A stretch of DNA of 64,000 bases from contig CM070907.1 in NCBI GenBank assembly GCA_036417435.1, positions 59,194,001 to 59,258,000 on the forward strand, written 5' to 3'. The notes under the pieces were generated by a model that was not told where the DNA came from, made no database searches, and saw nothing but the letters and a program-made list of their open reading frames with translations. Position 1 is the stretch's first letter. Each line of letters opens with the position of its first letter. Below, piece by piece: positions 55,901 to 64,000 of this stretch. Origin of the DNA: Inia geoffrensis. Taxonomy: Eukaryota > Chordata > Mammalia > Artiodactyla > Iniidae. The translations under genes and the position numbers were made by a program.

Positions 55901-56070
55901 TCTGTATGGCTATAATTTATTAATGGCCAATGATGTGATGGGCACTGTCACGGGCAGCTCTTAAGTATCACTAATCTACATTTTATAGATGCAGAAACAG
56001 ATTCAGAGGCTTTGGATGACTAACCTAATTCAGCAGCTGGCAGAGACTAGAGGAGGGGATTCAGCACTAA
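55901..56070 (-). repeat. MIR SINE, antisense
   Basis: 'gatgtgatgggcactgtcac', 'atctacattttatagatgca', 'gaaacagattcagaggcttt' and 'cagcagctggcagagactag' match the reverse complement of MIR. Confidence 0.75.
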
Positions 56071-57845
56071 GCTAAGATTTTCACACTGAGGTAGTCCATC
56101 CATTGGAGTCTCCTAGTGAACCCCCAGGGCACACATCTTTTACTTGTCGTCTTTCCCTTCCTGAGTGGGTTACTGCGAAAAGTCCACTTAACCAGGCCCT
56201 GTGGCATAAGATAATCAAAGAGCCCTAGATTTACAATTCAACCACCTGGCCTGGTGTGAAATGTAAACCCTTTGGATTTCATCCCCTTTACACTGAATGG
56301 AAGCAGTTCATGGCATTGGCTTTGTGAGGCAGCTTTGTAGCTTCTATGTATTCCATGTTAGGAAACAAAGTGAAAACAGACTTTCTCAGGTGTTTTGGAA
56401 AATATTCTCTTTACAGAGAGCTTTACCCACATTGCCCACTATTGTGTAGGAAAGGTTTCTGCCATTTCTCCACATGTGGGATGGCAGAAAGGCATTCCAC
56501 TCAGAGAGAACGGCATGTAAAAAGCCTGGATGCATGAAAGGCTGATGAAAGAGCTGGTTTTCTGTGTTGAAACATGAGGGACTGATAGAGGTCTGGCTGA
56601 AAAGTAAGTAGGGTCCATTTTGAAAGGTCTTTTCTACCTGTCTAAAAGGGGCTTGGCTTAAACCTATGATTAATGTGTGTTTATGTGTGTATTCACAGGT
56701 GAGAATCACAGGTTTTTAAGAGCAGTATGGCCACATTTGATTTAGAGAGAATTTTAGAGTAGGGGGTGAATTGGAGAGGTGAACTATTTGTTGCAATGAT
56801 TAGGTAGATGGAAATAAAAAGAGGGTTTGGGTATTTTACAGATTAGTATAATTTATACTTCCAACTAGGACTTTACAGTTTACCAGTTTTAAAAAATAAC
56901 TAATGTATTTTTTTGTCTGTCAGAAAAGCATGCCATTAACAAACTTTGCTAGAAATTTATTTTCCTTTTTACCTCCTGGAAGTCTTTTTATATCCTACCA
57001 CCTTTCTTTCCTTTCCTGAATGCAGCCAAAAAATCAGCATTAAATGTAGGATGTTTCAATATTTATTTATGTCATGAACTACCCAGGATACTGAACTGAT
57101 AAATGGAGAGTCTTTATCTGTTTGGGTTAATCATACCTTGTTAATAAGAGTTAGTTGGTAGGAAATCTTTAATTATAGAAGCCAAATCCATATTCTGGAG
57201 ACTTAATCTCCTTATCTTCTCAAAGAATCTCAACCAATGTATAAGTTTTCTTGGCCACATAATCAGCATACCTGCTTATAGAAAAAATTAAGTTCTGTAC
57301 CATGAAGTTGGAACATAATTGGTAAAATCAATTTCTTGAACAATGTCACGGGAGGATAAAGGTCTACCAAGGAAGGTAAAAAGAAACTTAATTCAATAGT
57401 CAAACTAGCCATGACATTCCTTAAAAAATTAAGCTTATAGATGAGCTGTCAGTGTTTAATTAAAACATAGTAAAACAGTGAATAACCCTTTATAACAATA
57501 TAATACTTTTCTCATGGCAATCATTTCCCTTATATAGTCAGTTTTTCATCTTAGGTAAAGTCTCACTCAGAAATTCAATTCGATAGCCACAATTTGCCAT
57601 ACTACAGTTTACCATTTAACAACATAATTTATCTGTGGAAAATAAGACATTCTTTACTTGTTATGAGTCACTACCTTGATATGGCACATGAAAATCTTAT
57701 TATGTTGAAATCAGGGCACATAGGATAGAAATAGTGACTCTGGCACTAAAGTTCTGCTTATTCTGAGAATTATACTGCCCCAGATGCACCTTTCACTATT
57801 CTATTATCTTATGCTCCAGCCATTACAAACCATTTACAAGTCCCA
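56071..57845. other. Unannotated DNA
   Basis: No repeat or exon recognised. Overlapping frames at 56346-56709 (63 sense and 107 antisense codons) have no recognisable domain; the region 56460-56540 might be an L2 trace. Confidence 0.45.
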
Positions 57846-58215
57846 AACACACTCATATTTGGCTTCCTACCTTTTCACTGGCTGTTCCACTTTCCTGACA
57901 TAATCCTTGCTTCTGTCCTTCCCTTTTAATTAGCTAACTCCTACTCAGAGTTTTCATCAGCAACCAACTGGATGAGGCATGCCTCCTTTCATTTTTAACA
58001 CTCCATTTTATATCTAATACAATAATTATTCAGTACTGTAATTCAGATTACCTTGTTTGTCTCCACTTTCAGATTGAAAGATCCCTAAAGGTAGAGAAAG
58101 ACTTAATTTTACTTCATCTATAATTTTACTTCACAGTAAGAGTCAGTTGACTGAATATGTATAAATAAGCAACTGACAGGAGTGAATGAGGGAATAAATA
58201 GGTAAATATTAACTT
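57846..58215 (+). repeat. L2 LINE 3' fragment
   Basis: 'tcctacttttcactggctg' style start, then 'cagattaccttgtttgtctc', 'cactttcagattgaaagatc', 'cctaaaggtagagaaagact', 'cagttgactgaatatgtata' follow the L2 3' end well. Confidence 0.7.
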
Positions 58216-58389
58216 AGAAAAAAATCACATTATATTTATTGGTAACCTCATCTCACATTTAAGTTCTGCTAACTACTGACAAGAATCCTTAATGGTCTTT
58301 ATTACCAGTCTATCCAAGTGGAAATGTAATAGGCCCTGGTCTATATTTCAGTTAACTTGCACCTTGTTGGATTTAACTCTTTATCCCAG

Positions 58390-58570
58390 ATTGGTGATAA
58401 TTAAACTTTAATCTGCATAGGAATCACTTGAGTAAAAATGCTAAAACTTCACATTTGTGGTCCTATCATTATAGATTTTAACTCAGCTGGTCTGGGGTAT
58501 GGTTAAGAATTCTGACTTCTTAAAAAATACTTCAAGTAAATCTCATGTAGGTGAACAAGAAACCTTATTT
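58390..58570 (+). repeat. MER5-type hAT fragment
   Basis: 'taaactttaatctgcatagg', 'aatcacttgagtaaaaatgc', 'actcagctggtctggggtat', 'ggttaagaattctgacttct' follow the MER5 consensus ('gtgcataggaatcacctggg', 'ggtctggggtggggcctgag'). Non-autonomous DNA transposon relic. Confidence 0.75.
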
Positions 58571-59099
58571 TAATAAAGATTCTTCCACCAAGTCATCTTA
58601 ATTCACTTGTGTTTTGCATTTACTATCATGTCTAAATTTCCTCCACCCTAAAAAGTCTTACGAGTGCACCCTGCATTCTCTTATACAAGTCACTGATTCT
58701 ACCCAAGAAACTCAGGAAAGAACGATGCAACCAGAACAAGGTGATTCCCTCTAAGAAAATTACATTGAGTCATCAACAAGGATAAAGCAGAAGCTACTCA
58801 AAAGCTTGTCTTTAAGTCTATCCCTTAGTTCACCAATTTATTCACAAGTATATGTTGACAGACCATGTCAAATGTGAGCCTCAGCCCCATAAACTCTATA
58901 TTGACTTATTTTCTCTAATCAATTTATAACTTCATAGCATAGAGAAGAAATGTGCCTGATGGGACATGTCCTAGCCTCCATGAAATCGTACAAGTTTAAG
59001 CTGTGGCTCTTTCTTTGAGGTATGTATAAAGCAGCCTTTAAAAAATGGTTCTAGAATTTTCCTAAGGACTAACACCAAACAAAATATTCTTCCCTCTTT
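58571..59099. other. Unannotated DNA
   Basis: Nothing recognised. Confidence 0.5.
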
Positions 59100-59270
59100 T
59101 AAGAAATATATATGTCATCTAATTTTAATCCTCACAACAATAAATCCTTAGGTTTAAATCCCCTTTTAAAACCTAAGAAGAAAAGCACTGGTATTTTAAT
59201 TCTTTAAATAAGAAATCAGAGTAACTTAAATTCAAAGAAGTAAGTAGTAAAACTTGACCTGGGGTAGTCT
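59100..59270 (-). repeat. MIR SINE, antisense, diverged
   Basis: 'catctaattttaatcctcac' and 'aacaataaatccttaggttt' are the reverse complement of the MIR tail; the core is diverged. Confidence 0.5.
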
Positions 59271-59514
59271 AATGCCTGAGTTTGTGTCCATTCTTCCATT
59301 AGATCCCTGGGAAACAGAAGGTGATATCTATAATAGAGCTATGTCTAATGACAGTACCCCTGGAAGCCCTGTTATTTGTAATAGTCAGAAATAGACCAAA
59401 ATGAATCACCTGATGATGAATCTGAGAAGGACCCTTTAAACAAAGCCAGACTCTACACATGGGTCCTGTAACCAATCAAGGCAAAAGCATTGTATGTGTC
59501 CAGTGACACATGAA

Positions 59515-59765
59515 GTAACCACTTGGCACCTACCATGTATCAAACCTTGATCTTACCAACAATGATCTCATCATTGTAGGCAAACAAATGTAATGAGACA
59601 TTGTACTTGTGTTTAAAGTTTATAGCCTATTAAGGAAAAGAGATGAGTAAACAAGATAGATCATCGTGACTGCAAAAATGCAGATCCCACAAGGACCTTT
59701 AGAGAGTCCTGAGACTGATGCCAACAGGACAGATCAAGAAAACTCCATGAAGAAGATAGTACATA
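59515..59765 (-). repeat. L2-like fragment, antisense
   Basis: 'ggcacctaccatgtatcaaa', 'tatagcctattaaggaaaag', 'agatgagtaaacaagataga' fit the reverse complement of the L2 tail. Diverged. Confidence 0.5.
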
Positions 59766-60960
59766 AACACACCAGGAACGTAATAAAGTGGAAATGCCAC
59801 TTTATTCAAGTCCCTACCCTGTGAAGATGTGGGGTTTTCTGTCCAGTGAATTCCCTCAGCAGGATTAAACTAAGGATTCAATTTCATTTTAATTGCATTA
59901 AATCCCAGAAGACTAGGAAAATTGCAAATTCAGTCCCTAAAGTGAAAAGACTATACCAGTATCAGTCTTCATATTTAACTGAAGCAGGTGCAAGACCCAC
60001 TAATTAGCAGAGGCAAAAAGAATAATTTAAGATTTTATTTAATTGAAAGCTCATAACTTATAACACAACAATTATTTAATTAGCTCATTCTTATATTAAT
60101 CTCTCTCCCTCATACTTATAAATTCCATCAAGTTAGCTCACCATACTTAGGTATTTAATAAAGTTTTCTGAACTCATTTTTGTATGGATAAGCATTGTTC
60201 TACATATGCAGGAAATGAGTTCTACAGATTCTATCTTGAGTACCCATTAAAAAGGGAAAAACTGAAGGGCAATTATATACAAGTAAAAGAGTGATTTAAA
60301 TTTTTTGACTGATTTCTTCTTCCAAAACTCCCTATCCTCAAACTCTTAACTTTGGTAGTAGAATTAGAAGTTATTTGAACTCTAACTGTTGAAAACATGA
60401 ACATGTTTTCCAACAGAGGGGACTTCTCTTTGCCCATAAATACCAGAAATATATATGGAATTATCTTTAGTGACCTTTTGCATAGAAGATGTTCCAAGGA
60501 AAAGCAACTTCTCTGTAATACATGATACATATGCCAAGTCCACAGATATTCAATCAATTGTTGGTGCTCTCCTATATACTGGGGTTGATAATTCTTATTT
60601 TTTACCATGTATTAGTGTGAGTTTATGTGTACAAATGAGTAAATGAGTAGGTTTGTGCATGTGTGTATGTAGGATGGTGGAAGAATTGGTTAAGGAGTCC
60701 TTTTTAATTTTAAATTAGCACTAAATTCAAATTATGTGATATAATTCATATTATAAAGTAATATAACAGCATAATAGAAAACTTGGAAAGTGAAATATGA
60801 AAAAAAGTACTCTCACCACTCTAACCCAACCATAGTTATACTTTCTTGATGATTATTTTTGTATAGTTGTAATATTTTTTCAGTTATTTCTGTCCCATCT
60901 TTATCACTTTGTAACATAAGCATTTTGCCATGACTCCTGTAGAATTTTTGTCTTCTTTTC
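59766..60960. other. Unannotated AT-rich DNA with a hairpin
   Basis: A 31-bp imperfect palindrome lies at 60386-60416 (arms CTGTTGAAAACATG and its complement, one bulge). The 111-codon antisense frame here (60273-60608) has no recognisable domain. Confidence 0.5.
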
Positions 60961-60968
60961 ACCCACAT

Positions 60969-61040
60969 TCTTTCTCTCTCTCTTTCTCTGTCTCTCTCTC
61001 CCCCTCTCTTGCTCTCTCTGTTTCTCTCTCCCTCCTGTGT
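60969..61040. repeat. TC-rich microsatellite
   Basis: Imperfect TC/TCTCTG units, about 70 bp. Confidence 0.95.
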
Positions 61041-61930
61041 CTGCAGTCTTTTCCTTGTTAATCTCTACTTTCTTCCCGCATCCATTCCTCCTTAGTCTAC
61101 CACTATTTGGCTTTGGCTTCACTCCTTCACTAAAACTGTTCTATCTAGGCCAAAAAATGACTTCCTACTTTCATAAATGAAATGGAGAGTCAACTCTTAT
61201 CCTTATCTTAATTTGTTTCAGGAATGAAATGGGAGATCGGGGTGGGCAGGCAAATTGTTATCAGAATTGGGGGCAGGGTGGGGTATAAGGGAATCTATTA
61301 GAAATCTTGAGATGACATAGTTTAAATGTTGCTAAAGTATCTGCATTTTTGAGATTCTTTCCCAGACTGGAGACTTAAAGGGGTAGCAACAGATATGGCC
61401 AAGCCGATATGATAGAATTAAGTTGGTCCCTTCTTCACTTTTTTGCCTTTTTTGGACTCGAAAGCTCAGGACCAATAATGCTAATAAACTACAGCTTCAT
61501 TTTTCTTGCTCAGACTCCAGGTCTCTCCCCTAATTCAGGACCCTTTAGCCTGCTACATTAACAATTATAGTAACTTCTAACCAGCATCCCAGCCTCTAGA
61601 CAATTCCCTCACTAATCCAACCTCCATAGTCATGAGGATGACCTTTCATATGTGGAAATGCTATATCATAAAATAAAATGGCCAAAGTTTCACCACTTTA
61701 ACCCAACTGTGATTATAATTTTGTAATGTTTAGCTTGACATAATTGAATTTATATGATATAGATTAGTTTCTGTCCTACCAGCATCACTTTGCCATAGCA
61801 TAAGCATTTCCATATGCCTCCTGGGAATACAGTAGAAAAGATTTTTCATAGAACTTAAACTGAATGAGTATTGCTCCAATGCTGTCAGAAGCCCTTATTA
61901 TAGGAACTCAATAATAACAATGTACAGATA
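61041..61930. other. Unannotated DNA with a G-quadruplex-type motif
   Basis: G-rich block at 61232-61291. The C/T-rich stretch at 61480-61640 might be L2, not supported well enough to call. Confidence 0.45.
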
Positions 61931-62165
61931 ACAAACAGTAGTAACCAAACCACCAGGATTCAAATCTTGCCTCAAACTAAATAGTTTGTGACTTTGAATA
62001 AGTCATTTGATATTGTTATGACAAAATATCTATATTAGAGAAGATATAATAATATTTATATCATATGATTGTTGTGAGATCAAATAAATTAAATATTAAT
62101 ATAAGTAATATAAGTGTTTAAAACAGTGTCTGGCACATAGTAACACATGCATATATGTGTGTGTA
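61931..62165 (+). repeat. MIR SINE
   Basis: 'aggattcaaatcttgcctca', 'tttgtgactttgaataagtc', 'gattgttgtgagatcaaata', 'aaacagtgtctggcacatag' are MIR in order; the last is nearly consensus. Confidence 0.9.
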
Positions 62166-62188
62166 TGTGTATATATATACCTCTCTCT
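62150..62188. repeat. TG/TA simple repeat
   Basis: Short TATGTGTG/TATATA tract following the MIR tail. Confidence 0.75.
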
Positions 62189-62249
62189 CATATTATTACA
62201 TCTGGAAAGCATGAGGAAAACATACACACAGATTATATTTTATGGGAGG

Positions 62250-62365
62250 TAGGTAATTTAGTATAATAGAAAAATCAAAAACTGGACTTCAGAAGACTTT
62301 GTATCTAATCTAGCTCTAACACTACTAGTTGCTATGCAACTTTGGGCAAATCTCCTTACCTAGCT
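62250..62365 (+). repeat. MIR fragment, sense
   Basis: 'ctggacttcagaagactttg', 'aatctagctctaacactact', 'tgctatgcaactttgggcaa', 'atctccttacctag' match the MIR tRNA-like part and core. Confidence 0.7.
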
Positions 62366-62480
62366 ATTTACTACAATTGTTATATCCTATAGGTTTCACA
62401 GATGAGGAAACTAAGTGTTAGAGAGTCTCTTGGCCAATGTTTCACAAATGGGAAATGAAACCAAGGACACAAAAGTAACT
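62366..62480 (-). repeat. MIR fragment, antisense
   Basis: 'tttcacagatgaggaaacta' and 'agtgttagagagtctcttgg' are the reverse complement of the MIR core. It abuts a sense MIR, giving an inverted MIR pair. Confidence 0.65.
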
Positions 62481-63299
62481 CCCTACAACACTGCAGCTTC
62501 TGTAAAATACATGCATTGAATCAAGAGATCCTGAAAATTCTTTGACGAGCATCAATTACATGATACTCTAAAATAGCAACAAGTGAATAAATATAGTCGT
62601 CCTACTCAGTTAAAATGTATTAACTGAGACATTATTTAACACTTTTTAATAGACATTCTTACAAAACAAATAAAACCATGTCTGCTGATTACAAACAGAA
62701 AATACTATCTCATTCTTTACTGTGAAATTCATTTTTCTTTTTCTATTTCTTGACACAGTGCCAAAAATCATACACATTTAAGGATTGTTCTTTTTTATCT
62801 TCCTGCTTGTTTGACTGTGATGAAAAATAAATAATGAAAACCTCTTTACTGTCAAGAACTGTTGCAGTGTATTCAGAAGCTCTACTAGTAACAATAGACA
62901 TCTTTATGTCAAAATTACCTTTATTGAGATATTTCCTCTTCCTTCTTTGATTCAAAAGTATGTTTTACAATAGCAGCATGAAGCCTACATTAAGTATAAA
63001 CTTCAGGGAGTACAATTGAATAGTATAATATGTTCAGTGCCAAAGTTCACACTGCGTGTCTCTTTACTGGGCATATAACAAAGCTTCAAAGATTCCAGAG
63101 TCAGGTTCCAGGCTCCTGTAATTGGAGGGTAGATATCTTCTCTCTCAAATTAGTGCCCAAAATAGACTAGAAATAAGCCAGATGGTCCTGACTAGAAGCT
63201 CAGTGAGAAAGCTTATGTTAATAAGTCCCCAGTTATGAATTAAAGATAAAAATTATTTAATGTAGAAATATCATTACAGTCCAAGGAGACGAATAGAAC
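62481..63299. other. Unannotated AT-rich DNA
   Basis: Nothing recognised. A 70-codon antisense frame (62743-62955) has no recognisable domain. Confidence 0.5.
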
Positions 63300-63440
63300 T
63301 AGGTGCAACTGTAGAGCTTATTTAAGCCAAATGCTCCCTTTTTAATCAAGGAAATTGAAGTTCAGAGAGGTTAGTAAGGTAACGTCTCTCAGTAAGTTCA
63401 GGAAAAAGCAGGGACTGGAATTCAAGAGTTAGGACTTTTA
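63300..63440 (-). repeat. MIR-like fragment, antisense
   Basis: 'aatcaaggaaattgaagttc', 'agagaggttagtaaggtaac' fit the reverse complement of the MIR core. Confidence 0.6.
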
Positions 63441-63820
63441 TTGCAATGTAACTTAAAATGTGTTTTTCAATGTGCCATTTAACGTGTAAGACTGACATCA
63501 TGCCAGGCTACCAGAGTCTGTCATTCTATTAATTGTAGACACATTGTTTTGCTTTTGTTTTTAATGAACTAAAATGGAGCATTTTCAATGAACACCTTGC
63601 TGCATATGAAGTTGTTAAAAATTTATGTTCAAGCTAAACTTGAAGTGAAAGAAACTGCCAGAGGTGCCATAGGGAAAGTGTTATGTTATCACAGAAAAGG
63701 ATGAATTTATTTTCAAACCTAAATATAAGCAAAAAAGGATTTTTTTTGCTGCCTAAGAATTTGGACATCCCCCTTCGCAGTGCAGGTAGTAAAGTAACAA
63801 AGTAAAGAAGCAACCACCAG
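63441..63820. other. Unannotated DNA
   Basis: Nothing recognised before the final SINE. Confidence 0.5.
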
Positions 63821-64000
63821 GGGCTTCCCTGGTGGCACAGTGGTTGAGAGTCTGTCTGCCAATGCAGGGGACACGGGTTCGAGCCCTGGTCTGGGAAGAT
63901 CCCACATGCTGCGGAGCAACTAGGCCCGTGAACCACAACTACTGAGCCTGCACATCTGGAGCCTGTGCTCCCAACAAGAGAGGCCGCGATAGTGAGAGGC
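63821..64000 (+). mobile_element. CHR-family SINE, diverged subfamily, cut by window end
   Basis: Head 'gggcttccctggtggcacag', B-box-like 'gggttcgagccct'. The middle reads 'gagcaactaggcccgtgaac' and 'cacaactactgagcctgc', unlike the other six copies, so it belongs to another (probably older, longer) CHR subfamily. Its 3' end and target duplication lie beyond the window. Confidence 0.9.

Noticed and set aside
56346..56709. 107-codon antisense frame
   Set aside because: No recognised domain, and a frame of this length is not unexpected in a window of this size.

Overview
The window looks like nuclear DNA of a cetacean (whale or dolphin). The main evidence is seven copies of the tRNA-derived CHR SINE family of cetaceans, hippos and ruminants, with none of the Bov-tA or BovB repeats expected in a ruminant. 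A nearly full-length LINE-1 of cetartiodactyl type agrees with this. Old mammal-wide repeats (MIR, L2, MER5, hAT, MaLR and ERVL LTRs, a Tc1/mariner-like element) fill much of the rest. I recognise no host protein-coding exon, tRNA, rRNA, snRNA or other host RNA gene. This is intergenic or deep intronic, AT-rich DNA. The short open frames scattered through it are repeat shadows or chance, except the broken L1 frames.

Layout. 1-10 kb: MIR, L2, a small hAT element with 8-bp target duplication (3502-3692) and three CHR SINEs, two of them tail to tail (5073-5658). 10-28 kb: an ERVL-type LTR ending at a tRNA-Leu-like primer site (10161-10992), many MIR/L2 fragments, a 5'-truncated L1 end (17390-17670), a hAT fragment (19001-19175), several microsatellites and some repeat-free, possibly conserved stretches. 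27.8-31 kb: nested ancient repeats, with an antisense L1 split by a MaLR-like LTR; this part holds the two most striking hairpins, 28113-28253 and 29914-30119. 33-39.4 kb: one CHR SINE, a short sense L1 end, and an antisense L1 that keeps both ends but has lost much of the middle; it carries a pure AT microsatellite and a younger CHR SINE. 40.8-41.3 kb: a complete small TA-flanked mariner-like element. 42.1-49.2 kb: the near full-length L1. 49.3-64 kb: an LTR-like repeat split by a CHR SINE, L2/MIR/MER5 fragments, AT-rich tandem DNA, and a diverged CHR SINE cut by the window end.

How the parts relate. Nesting gives a relative order: MIR/L2, then L1M-type, MaLR, ERVL and hAT, then the sense L1, then the CHR SINEs with CpG-rich sequence and clear target duplications. 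Both long L1s are dead: one has stops and frameshifts in ORF1 and ORF2, the other large deletions. The best leads for follow-up are the 75-bp inverted duplication, the open frames in the 5' region of the sense L1 (both strands), the inverted SINE pair, two CTCF-like sites and a few repeat-free candidate conserved elements. I found no clearly new biological system. Family names come from remembered consensus sequences, not from a search.
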